Source: Tissierellaceae bacterium
GTDB taxonomy: Bacteria > Bacillota > Clostridia > Tissierellales > Tissierellaceae
Reading direction: 5' to 3'
Length of the DNA stretch: 5,412 nt
Assembly: GCA_029264075.1 (NCBI GenBank)
Contig: JARICQ010000048.1
Span: 1-5,412 of the forward strand
Positions 1-5,412 of the stretch are shown piece after piece (the first letter of the stretch is position 1; each line of letters opens with the position of its first letter). The notes below the pieces were generated by a model. The model saw only the letters and a program-made list of their open reading frames with translations, was not told where the DNA came from and made no database searches. The translations under genes and the position numbers were made by a program.

Positions 1-72
1 CCAGATGAAGATGCAGAAAGCTTTAAAAATATCGGAGATATAGTAAAATACGTAGAATCAAAAGTAGAATAA
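1..72 (+). CDS. acpP: Acyl carrier protein, C-terminal end (partial)
   Basis: The first 23 codons in frame 1 read PDEDAESFKNIGDIVKYVE and end at TAA (70-72). This matches the end of acyl carrier protein: the Pro-Asp-Glu-Asp-Ala-Glu stretch before the last helix, then the Gly-Asp-(Ile/Val)-Val-x-Tyr-(Ile/Val) helix. The DSL serine that carries 4'-phosphopantetheine lies upstream of the window, so holo-ACP competence cannot be checked. ACP carries the growing acyl chain as a thioester in the cytoplasm and is the direct substrate of the FabF encoded 22 bp downstream. That close spacing, with no terminator between, implies one transcript. The acpP-fabF order is common in bacterial fatty-acid operons and supports the assignment despite the short visible piece. 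Confidence 0.85.
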   Translation, partial: PDEDAESFKNIGDIVKYVESKVE

Positions 73-84
73 TATCTCATAATT

Positions 85-89
85 GGAGG
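85..89 (+). promoter_or_regulatory. fabF ribosome binding site (decides the start)
   Basis: GGAGG ends five bases before the ATG at 95. The longest open frame would begin at a TTG at 83, but that codon overlaps the Shine-Dalgarno itself and would add four residues (MEAK) absent from typical FabF N-termini. The ATG at 95 gives MKRVVITGLG, the usual family start. Confidence 0.9.
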
Positions 90-94
90 CAAAG

Positions 95-1333
95 ATGAAA
101 AGAGTTGTAATTACAGGTTTAGGGGCCATTACGCCCATAGGAATAGGCAAGGATAAATACTGGGACTCTCTTATAAATGGAAGATCAGGTATTGGCCAGA
201 TAAGCAGATTTGACACAAGTGAATTCACTTCAAAAATTGGAGCAGAAGTAAAGGACTTTGAAGCTTCAGACTATATGGATAGAAAAGAAGCTAGAAGAAT
301 GGATAGGTTTTCTCAATTTGCAGTTGCAGCTTCAAAACTTGCATTTGATGATTCAAAAATAGATCTAGAAAACACAAATCTAGACAGGGTTGGTGTAGTA
401 GTAGGTGCTGGAATTGGTGGAATGGAAACTCTTGAAAAAGAGTTTGACAAGCTAAAAAACAGGGGCCCAAATAGGGTCAGTCCATTATTTATACCTATGA
501 TGATATCAAATATGGCACCAGGACAGATTTCAATGGCCTTTGGACTTAGAGGAACATCTATGGCTATCACTACAGCGTGTGCATCGGCTACTCATGCCAT
601 AGGAGAAAGTTTTAGGATGATTAAAGAAGGAAAAATAGATGTAATAGTTACGGGTGGAACAGAAGCAGCTATAACACCTATTGCGGTAGCAGGATTTTGT
701 TCAATGAAGGCTCTTTCTACAAGAAACGATGACCCTTTAAGTGCATCACGTCCTTTTGACAAGGAAAGAGATGGCTTTGTAATGGGAGAAGGAGCAGGTA
801 TATTGATTTTAGAAGAGCTTGACCATGCATTAGCTAGGGGAGCAGACATATACGGTGAGATGGTAGGATATGGTTCAACTTCAGACGCCTTCCACATAAC
901 CCAACCAGACCCAGAAGCAAAGGGTGCAGGAAGGGCTATGGAGATGGCAATAGAAGAAGCTGATATAGAAGCCGATAAGGTGGAGTATATAAACGCACAT
1001 GGTACTTCAACCTACTTCAACGACAAATTAGAAACTCTAGCGATTAAAAATGTATTTGGAGACCATGCAAAAGATATAAATATCAGCTCAACAAAATCAA
1101 TGACAGGTCATTTACTAGGCGCTGCTGGTGGAATAGAGGCTATAGCTGCAATATTAGCAATCAAGGAAGGGACAATCCCTCCAACAATAAACTATGAAAA
1201 TCCAGACGAGGAATGTGACTTAAACTATACGCCAAACAAGGCAGTAAAAAGAGATGTAAACTATGCCCTATCAAATTCACTAGGATTTGGTGGGCACAAT
1301 GCTTCAATATTAATAAAAAAGTACACACAATAA
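95..1333 (+). CDS. fabF: 3-oxoacyl-[acyl-carrier-protein] synthase II (KAS II)
   Basis: This is a complete 412-residue condensing enzyme, the usual FabF length. It elongates acyl-ACP by decarboxylative condensation with malonyl-ACP in cytoplasmic type II fatty-acid synthesis. The protein opens with MKRVVITGLGAITPIG. The nucleophile is Cys162 (TTACASATH), and the catalytic histidines are His302 (NAHGTST) and His339 (KSMTGHLLGAAGG), with Lys334 in the same loop. The C-terminal gate is GFGGHN, with Phe398. The Cys-His-His triad marks the KAS I/II class rather than FabH (Cys-His-Asn). Length and the GFGGHN loop favour FabF over FabB. After HGTST, Tyr-Phe replaces the frequent Pro-Leu, a change next to the active-site loop that does not touch the triad. 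The gene sits 22 bp after acpP with no promoter visible between, and a strong terminator follows at once, so it appears to be the last gene of its operon. The ATG at 95 was chosen from the GGAGG at 85-89. Confidence 0.97.
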   Translation: MKRVVITGLGAITPIGIGKDKYWDSLINGRSGIGQISRFDTSEFTSKIGAEVKDFEASDYMDRKEARRMDRFSQFAVAASKLAFDDSKIDLENTNLDRVGVVVGAGIGGMETLEKEFDKLKNRGPNRVSPLFIPMMISNMAPGQISMAFGLRGTSMAITTACASATHAIGESFRMIKEGKIDVIVTGGTEAAITPIAVAGFCSMKALSTRNDDPLSASRPFDKERDGFVMGEGAGILILEELDHALARGADIYGEMVGYGSTSDAFHITQPDPEAKGAGRAMEMAIEEADIEADKVEYINAHGTSTYFNDKLETLAIKNVFGDHAKDINISSTKSMTGHLLGAAGGIEAIAAILAIKEGTIPPTINYENPDEECDLNYTPNKAVKRDVNYALSNSLGFGGHNASILIKKYTQ

Positions 1334-1379
1334 ATAAAAGGCAGGCTCAACTCGGAAGTTGAGCCTGCCTTTTATTTAT
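1330..1379 (+). terminator. Strong rho-independent terminator after fabF
   Basis: A perfect 23-bp inverted repeat (arms 1330-1352 and 1357-1379) surrounds a CGGA tetraloop. The GC-rich core is GGCAGGCTCAACT, flanked by an A-rich 5' side and a TTTTATTTAT 3' side. The fabF stop codon (1331-1333) lies inside the base of the left arm. The A-tract/T-tract symmetry means it could also stop transcription from the opposite strand, although no opposing gene is present here. It separates the fatty-acid operon from the dehydrogenase gene. Confidence 0.95.
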
Positions 1380-1417
1380 CCCTAGCTAGATATAGGATTT
1401 TAGTAGGATTATAAGCA

Positions 1418-1446
1418 TTGAAAATCTCTAGATAATAAAGTACAAT
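1418..1446 (+). promoter_or_regulatory. Predicted sigma-A-type promoter of the dehydrogenase gene
   Basis: TTGAAA at 1418-1423 and TACAAT at 1441-1446 are separated by exactly 17 bp, each one mismatch from consensus. A start near 1453 would give a leader of about 29 bases. The position, between the terminator and the Shine-Dalgarno, is what a new transcription unit needs. No transcript data were available. Confidence 0.75.
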
Positions 1447-1468
1447 ATAGATAAGACAATAATAAAAG

Positions 1469-1476
1469 AAAGGTGG
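1469..1476 (+). promoter_or_regulatory. Dehydrogenase ribosome binding site (decides the start)
   Basis: AAAGGTGG differs by one base from the ideal AAAGGAGG and ends five bases before the ATG at 1482. An in-frame GTG at 1473 extends the open frame by three codons, but it lies inside this site and is rejected as a start. Confidence 0.85.
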
Positions 1477-1481
1477 AAGCG

Positions 1482-2411
1482 ATGAAATCCCTATACTATG
1501 ATAAGGGTCTTAAATATACTGAAGATTATCCCAAGCCAACTATCCATAAAAATGAATCCCTGGTTGAAATCATTATTACAGCTATATGCAACACAGATAA
1601 GGAGATATTAAAAGGCTATAGGCCAGACTTTAAAGGAGTATTGGGGCATGAATTTGTCGGTAGAGTGGTCCAATCTGATGATCCAAACCTAGTAGGTCAG
1701 AGAGTTGTCGGAGAGATAAATGAAAATTGTGGGGAATGTATCTATTGCAAAACTGGCAGGCCAAACCACTGTAATTTAAGGAGAGTGGTTGGGATTTCAG
1801 GAAAAGATGGAAGTTTCAGTGAGTTTCTATCTATAAGGAATGATTTGCTTCATATAGTTCCAGATGAGCTTTCTTCAGAAGATGCAATATTTACTGAACC
1901 ACTTGCAGCAGCCTTAGAAATTAAAGAGGAATTTCATATTAAGCCTTCTACAAAAGTTGGGATTATAGGGGACGGTCGTCTTGCCTATATGATAGCCCAA
2001 GTAGTATGCTTAAGTGGAGCTGATTTGACTATAGTTGGCAAACATGAAGATAAGCTGGAATTATTTAAAGCCTTTGGAAAAACAACTACTGAAACTAAGG
2101 AAAGCTATGAGCTAGTAATTGATGCGACAGGTTCACCAAGTGGAATATTGACTGCAAAAAATTTAGTTCGTAGCAAGGGCACAATAATAATTAAATCTAC
2201 CTATGCAGGAAGGGTAGAGATAAATATGAGTGATTTTGTTGTAAATGAACTTACTATCAAAGGCAGCAGATGCGGTCCATTTGAACCAGCTTTAAAGCTA
2301 CTAAAACTGGGGTTAATTAAATTTCCAGAAATTGATCTATATGAATTAAAAGACTATAAAAGGGCATTTGGATCAAAAGCATTTAAAGCAGGATTTAGAG
2401 TGTCCCAATAG
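1482..2411 (+). CDS. Zinc-dependent medium-chain alcohol dehydrogenase-like protein
   Basis: This 309-residue MDR-superfamily oxidoreductase probably oxidises an alcohol or polyol, or reduces the matching carbonyl, with NAD(P) in the cytoplasm. The N-terminal GroES-like catalytic domain has candidate catalytic-zinc residues Cys36 (ICNTD), His56-Glu57 (GHEFVG) and Glu139 (EPLAAALE). A complete structural-zinc lobe is formed by Cys83, Cys86, Cys89 and Cys97 (CX2CX2CX7C). The Rossmann domain starts at VGIIGDGRLA (159-168), GxGxxA rather than the usual GxGxxG. The second strand ends in VGKH (185-188) without the acidic residue typical of NAD-specific enzymes, which hints at NADP preference. Later blocks are DATGSPSG (214-221), STYAG (239-243) and GSRCGPF (261-267). 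From memory these match a poorly characterised subgroup of short MDR proteins rather than a defined alcohol or sorbitol dehydrogenase. It is shorter than the usual 340-350 residues but has intact ends. It has its own promoter, and the importer genes begin 61 bp downstream. The fold is secure; the substrate is unknown. Confidence 0.88.
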   Translation: MKSLYYDKGLKYTEDYPKPTIHKNESLVEIIITAICNTDKEILKGYRPDFKGVLGHEFVGRVVQSDDPNLVGQRVVGEINENCGECIYCKTGRPNHCNLRRVVGISGKDGSFSEFLSIRNDLLHIVPDELSSEDAIFTEPLAAALEIKEEFHIKPSTKVGIIGDGRLAYMIAQVVCLSGADLTIVGKHEDKLELFKAFGKTTTETKESYELVIDATGSPSGILTAKNLVRSKGTIIIKSTYAGRVEINMSDFVVNELTIKGSRCGPFEPALKLLKLGLIKFPEIDLYELKDYKRAFGSKAFKAGFRVSQ

Positions 2412-2416
2412 TTGTC

Positions 2417-2435
2417 GATTGTTTTATTTACAATC
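2417..2435. repeat. Small palindrome upstream of the lipoprotein gene; possible operator
   Basis: GATTGT (2417-2422) and ACAATC (2430-2435) form a perfect 6-bp inverted repeat around a 7-base spacer. It lies in the 61-bp gap between the dehydrogenase and the BMP lipoprotein. No T-run follows on either strand, so it is a poor terminator. A weak promoter could be drawn as TTGTTT (2419-2424) and TATTAT (2444-2449) with a long 19-bp spacer, which would put the palindrome over the -35 element as an operator would be. The remainder of the gap holds only the GGGAGGG ribosome binding site (2460-2466). Chance occurrence in AT-rich DNA is possible. Confidence 0.35.
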
Positions 2436-2472
2436 AAAATACATATTATCTAATAAAATGGGAGGGTAAAAA

Positions 2473-3639
2473 ATGAAAAACAAAAAAAGTAATATTTTTA
2501 AAATCTTAGTTTTATCATTGGTATTAAGTATAGTTTTGGTAGGGTGTACTGGTGGAGGCGAAGAGCCTGCAGAACCAACAGAGGGTACAGGGGATTTAGA
2601 CAATGGACTGAGGATTGTGGTGGTTACTAGTCCTTCAGGTGTAGATGACGGGTCTTTTAATGAAGACAACTACAATGGTGTCTTAAACTTTATTGAATCA
2701 AATCCTAATGCAGAAGTTAACACTGTAAAAGAACCTACTGGTGATCCTGCAGCAGGTGTTCAGGCAGTAGCAGATGTGGTAGCAGATTATGATGTAATAA
2801 TTACACCCGGCTTCCAATTTGCTGGTGTATCCTCAATAGCGGTAGAAAATCCAGATAAAAAGTTTGTTCTTATAGATTCTTTTCCGCAGGAAATAGATGG
2901 AGAAGAAGTATTTGAAAATATATATGCTATGACCTTTGCCGAAGAAGAGCCTGGATTTTTGGCTGGTATGGCTGCAGCCCTAGAAACAGAGACAAATAAG
3001 GTGGCAGTTGTAAATGGAATAGCATTTCCAACAAATGTAAACTATCAATTTGGCTTTGAATCAGGTGTTAACTATGTAAATGCAATGTATGATAGGGACG
3101 TTGAAATTGTTGAATTGGCTTCCTATGCGGGAACAGACATCAATGGAGACAATGTAGGAGGCAACTATGCAGGAGACTTTTCTGATGAGGCAACGGGCAA
3201 GGTAATAGGAAATGCCTTGATTGAAGAGGGTTGTGACATTATCTTTGTAGTAGCTGGTGGAACTGGTAACGGAGTATTTACAGCTGCAAAAGAGGCAAAT
3301 ACAGATGTAAAAGTAATCGGAGGAGACGTTGACCAATATGATGATGGGGTCAATGGAGATGAAAATATCGTACTGACATCTGCCCTAAAGATAATGAATA
3401 TAAACGTAGAAAGATCATTGAACAATATAAAAGATGATACATTTGTTGGCGAGAATGTTATGTTAAGAGCAGATACTGACTCTGTAGGATATGTGAACGA
3501 AGAAGGACGCCATCAATTATCAGAAGATACGGTAGAAAAAATAGATGCAGCATATGAATTGTTAAAAGCAGGAGAAATTGTCCCAGCAGCTAATTTTAAT
3601 GGACATACTCCCGAATCTTTCCCGGGATTAGCAGAGTAA
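2473..3639 (+). CDS. BMP-family (PnrA-like) ABC transporter substrate-binding lipoprotein
   Basis: This is a 388-residue extracytoplasmic binding protein of the basic membrane protein (BMP/Med/PnrA) family, which delivers ligand, typically nucleosides, to an ABC importer. Residues 1-25 are a lipoprotein signal peptide: a Lys-rich start, a hydrophobic core and the lipobox LVGC with Cys25 as the lipidated residue. A Gly/Glu/Pro/Thr-rich linker follows (26-40). The periplasmic-binding fold starts at LRIVVV, with family blocks DDGSFNED (58-65), FVLIDS (131-136), FAEEEPGFLAG (155-165), VVAGGTGNG (259-267), VIGGDVDQYDDG (281-292) and TSALK (302-306). The aromatic, acidic and lysine positions in these blocks correspond to ligand-contact regions in PnrA-type proteins. 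A Gly/Asn/Asp-rich stretch at 221-233 looks like a loop insertion relative to my recollection of the family. The ATG at 2473 follows GGGAGGG with a six-base spacer. The ATPase and permease genes downstream complete the importer. The family is sure; nucleoside specificity is inferred. Confidence 0.93.
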   Translation: MKNKKSNIFKILVLSLVLSIVLVGCTGGGEEPAEPTEGTGDLDNGLRIVVVTSPSGVDDGSFNEDNYNGVLNFIESNPNAEVNTVKEPTGDPAAGVQAVADVVADYDVIITPGFQFAGVSSIAVENPDKKFVLIDSFPQEIDGEEVFENIYAMTFAEEEPGFLAGMAAALETETNKVAVVNGIAFPTNVNYQFGFESGVNYVNAMYDRDVEIVELASYAGTDINGDNVGGNYAGDFSDEATGKVIGNALIEEGCDIIFVVAGGTGNGVFTAAKEANTDVKVIGGDVDQYDDGVNGDENIVLTSALKIMNINVERSLNNIKDDTFVGENVMLRADTDSVGYVNEEGRHQLSEDTVEKIDAAYELLKAGEIVPAANFNGHTPESFPGLAE

Positions 3640-3649
3640 AAATATTTAG

Positions 3650-3728
3650 ATATTAGTTATTTGTTTTATGAAAACTTATTGCTTTCTTCTATAAAATATT
3701 AGAAAGTAATAAGTTTTCAAACTAATAT
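3650..3728 (+). other. Large composite hairpin between lipoprotein and ATPase genes
   Basis: An inner 19-bp stem (3669-3687 with 3701-3719, one G-U pair at 3681/3707) has a 13-base loop. It is enclosed by an outer 9-bp stem (ATATTAGTT 3650-3658 with AACTAATAT 3720-3728). The right-hand arms are contiguous, while the left has a 10-base bulge (3659-3668). No T-tract follows, so this is not a standard terminator. It starts 10 bases after the lipoprotein stop and ends four bases before the ATPase Shine-Dalgarno. In ABC operons such structures often stabilise the upstream binding-protein mRNA or attenuate downstream expression; that role here is inferred. Confidence 0.75.
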
Positions 3729-3746
3729 GCTTGAGGAGAATGATAT

Positions 3747-5276
3747 ATGTCTGAAAACATTGTTGAAATGAAAAATATCACCAAAAGATTTCCTGGAATA
3801 GTTGCAAATGATGACATTAGCATTCAAATTAAAAAGGGTGAAATATATGCTATATTAGGAGAAAATGGTGCAGGCAAGTCGACACTAATGAGTATGCTTT
3901 TTGGCATGTATGAGCCAGATGAAGGAGAAATTTGGGTTAGAGGTGAAAAGGTCAATATTGAGTCGCCCAACCATGCCACAAGATTAAATATTGGGATGGT
4001 CCATCAACATTTTAAGCTTGTTGAAAATTTCACTGTAACTGAGAATATAATCCTTGGAATAGAACCAGAGGCTAAATTTGCTGGATTGTTTCCCTATGTA
4101 AAGATTAGGGAGTCAAGCAAAGAGATAACTGAATTATCAAAAAAATACGGCCTGGAAGTAGAAGCAGATAAAAAGATAGAAGATATAAATGTTTCCCTTC
4201 AACAGCGGGTAGAAATTATAAAAATGTTATATAGACAAGCTGAAATACTTATATTCGATGAACCAACAGCAGTACTCACTCCTCAAGAAATAGATTATTT
4301 GCTAAGAATTATTCAAGATCTTCGTGACGATGGTAAAACTATTATCTTAATTACTCACAAATTAGAAGAGATTAAAAGAGTAGCAGATAGGTGTGCTATT
4401 TTAAATAGGGGAAAATTAGTCGATGTCCTAGATGTAAAAGATACATCTACTAAGATGATGGCCAATTTAATGGTAGGAAGAGAAGTCTCTTTTGAAATGG
4501 AAAAAAAACCGGTTGAATTTGGAGAGACTGTCCTGGAAGTGGAAGGACTATATATAAAAAACCAGGATAATTTTGAAATTGTAAAAGATGCATCCTTTAC
4601 AATACGTGCTGGAGAGGTCTTTGCCATAGCAGGAGTATCAGGCAATGGTCAAGTTGAGATTGCAGATGCTATTGCTGGCCTTACTGAGATATCAAAAGGA
4701 AAGATCAGCTTAAATGGCCTTGATATAAGCAATTATAGTATCAGGGAAAGAACAGAAGCTGGAATAACATATATTCCAGAAGATAGACAATCAGCTGGCT
4801 TGATACTTGATTTCTCTCTGGCAGACAATTTAGCATTAAAAGATTACTATAAAGCACCTTTTACAAATAAAGGAATTATGGATAGTAAATTGATCAATGA
4901 CTATGGAGATAAATTAATAGAAAAATACGATATTCGAAGTGGCCAAGGCACAAAAACCATGGTCCGTAGTATGAGTGGTGGAAATCAACAAAAGGCAATT
5001 ATAGCCAGAGAAATCGAATTGGATTCCATTCTCACTATATATGTCCAACCCACAAGAGGATTAGATATTGGTGCAATTGAAAACATACAAAAAATGATTT
5101 TAGACCAAAGAGATAAGGGGGAGGCTATTCTACTAATATCTTTAGAATTAGATGAGATTATGAATATTGCTGACACCATAGGAGTTATATATAGTGGGGA
5201 GATACAAAAAATTGCTTCTGCAGAAAATCTGACTAGTGAAGAGGTTGGAGAATTCATGATGGGTGTGAAAGTATGA
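3747..5276 (+). CDS. Double-domain ABC importer ATPase (BMP/nucleoside or simple-sugar type)
   Basis: This 509-residue protein has two fused nucleotide-binding domains, the RbsA/MglA architecture used by BMP-family importers, and powers uptake from the cytoplasmic face. Domain 1 (about 5-245) has Walker A GENGAGKST (38-46), Q-loop Gln87 (MVHQHFKL), Walker B ILIFDEPTAVLTPQE (167-181) and H-loop His204. Its signature is INVSLQQR (147-154), lacking the Ser-Gly of LSGGQ or of the LSVGxQQR usual here. Domain 2 (about 262-505) has a Lys-less Walker A, GVSGNGQVE (296-304), the family block YIPEDR (342-347), an intact signature MSGGNQQK (409-416), and Walker B-region IYVQPTRGLD with Val-Gln in place of Asp-Glu. 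Its H-loop position is Ser465. A degenerate second domain is normal for this family. The start is the ATG at 3747, eight bases after GAGGAG (3733-3738). The stop overlaps the next start by four bases. Substrate specificity rests with the lipoprotein partner, so nucleoside transport is inferred. Confidence 0.95.
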   Translation: MSENIVEMKNITKRFPGIVANDDISIQIKKGEIYAILGENGAGKSTLMSMLFGMYEPDEGEIWVRGEKVNIESPNHATRLNIGMVHQHFKLVENFTVTENIILGIEPEAKFAGLFPYVKIRESSKEITELSKKYGLEVEADKKIEDINVSLQQRVEIIKMLYRQAEILIFDEPTAVLTPQEIDYLLRIIQDLRDDGKTIILITHKLEEIKRVADRCAILNRGKLVDVLDVKDTSTKMMANLMVGREVSFEMEKKPVEFGETVLEVEGLYIKNQDNFEIVKDASFTIRAGEVFAIAGVSGNGQVEIADAIAGLTEISKGKISLNGLDISNYSIRERTEAGITYIPEDRQSAGLILDFSLADNLALKDYYKAPFTNKGIMDSKLINDYGDKLIEKYDIRSGQGTKTMVRSMSGGNQQKAIIAREIELDSILTIYVQPTRGLDIGAIENIQKMILDQRDKGEAILLISLELDEIMNIADTIGVIYSGEIQKIASAENLTSEEVGEFMMGVKV

Positions 5277-5412
5277 AAAATAAAAAAGAAAAACATGAAA
5301 ATATTAGTATAAAGAAAGCTTTCCTTAAAATAGTTGGTGATGAAAAACGACAAAAGATTACTATACCAATTCTTTTAATTCTTTTAAGTTTGTTTGTAGC
5401 TGGGATTATAAT
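5273..5412 (+). CDS. ABC transporter permease, N-terminal fragment (partial)
   Basis: An ATG at 5273 overlaps the ATPase stop as ATGA and opens a frame that runs off the window after 46 codons. The first 30 residues are hydrophilic and Lys-rich (MKNKKEKHEN...), as expected for a cytoplasmic tail. From about residue 29 the sequence becomes a membrane segment (ITIPILLILLSLFVAGII). Position alone predicts the first of the two permeases normal for BMP-type importers. No diagnostic permease motif is visible in the fragment. GGGTG at 5261-5265 is only a weak ribosome binding site, so translation probably depends on coupling to the ATPase. The frame and membrane segment are clear; the permease identity rests on context. 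Confidence 0.85.
   Translation, partial: MKNKKEKHENISIKKAFLKIVGDEKRQKITIPILLILLSLFVAGII

Noticed and set aside
83..94. TTG start giving a four-residue longer FabF
   Set aside because: The TTG overlaps the GGAGG Shine-Dalgarno, and the ATG at 95 has ideal spacing and the family N-terminus.
1473..1481. GTG start giving a three-residue longer dehydrogenase
   Set aside because: It lies inside the AAAGGTGG ribosome binding site, which is correctly spaced for the ATG at 1482.
2412..2472. Purine riboswitch ahead of a nucleoside-type importer
   Set aside because: The gap is only 61 bases, with no three-way junction or conserved purine-aptamer loops.
3669..3697. Possible internal promoter for the ATPase, with TATAAAAT in the hairpin loop
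   Set aside because: The -10-like bases have no acceptable -35 at 16-18 bp (only TGAAAA), and they are expected by chance in an AT-rich loop.
3740..3754. ATG at 3740 opening a four-codon reading frame overlapping the ATPase start
   Set aside because: It is only one base from the end of GAGGAG, too close for initiation, and it ends at once; probably incidental.
4985..5353. 122-codon open frame on the minus strand
   Set aside because: It lies almost wholly opposite the well-supported ATPase and permease frames, has no recognisable protein features, and its composition mirrors the + strand codons. Other minus-strand open frames in the window were rejected for the same reason.

Overview
This window is AT-rich, gene-dense chromosomal DNA. 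All genes are on the + strand, with strong GGAGG-type Shine-Dalgarno sites. The protein types and base composition suggest a low-GC Gram-positive (Firmicutes) anaerobe, with a clostridial or Tissierellia-like relative as my best guess. That placement is inferred from style and was not tested by a search.

Region 1 (1-1379) is the 3' end of a type II fatty-acid synthesis operon. It holds the last 23 codons of acyl carrier protein (acpP) and then a complete fabF (beta-ketoacyl-ACP synthase II). The operon closes with a perfect 23-bp stem terminator that includes the fabF stop codon.

Region 2 (1380-2411) is a single gene with its own good sigma-A-type promoter (TTGAAA-17 bp-TACAAT). It encodes a short (309 aa) zinc-dependent medium-chain dehydrogenase with all catalytic and structural zinc ligands. 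Its substrate is unknown.

Region 3 (2412-5412) is a BMP-family ABC importer operon, cut off by the window end. It has a PnrA-like substrate-binding lipoprotein, a double-domain ATPase of the RbsA/MglA architecture, and the first 46 codons of a permease whose start overlaps the ATPase stop (ATGA). Such systems typically import nucleosides. A large imperfect hairpin fills most of the gap between lipoprotein and ATPase genes and could set their relative expression. A small palindrome lies just upstream of the lipoprotein gene.

I see no RNA gene, mobile element, CRISPR array or phage material, and no evidence for a wholly new system. The most unusual features are the composite intergenic hairpin, the concentration of degenerate ATPase motifs in one predicted nucleotide site, and the uncharacterised dehydrogenase beside the importer.
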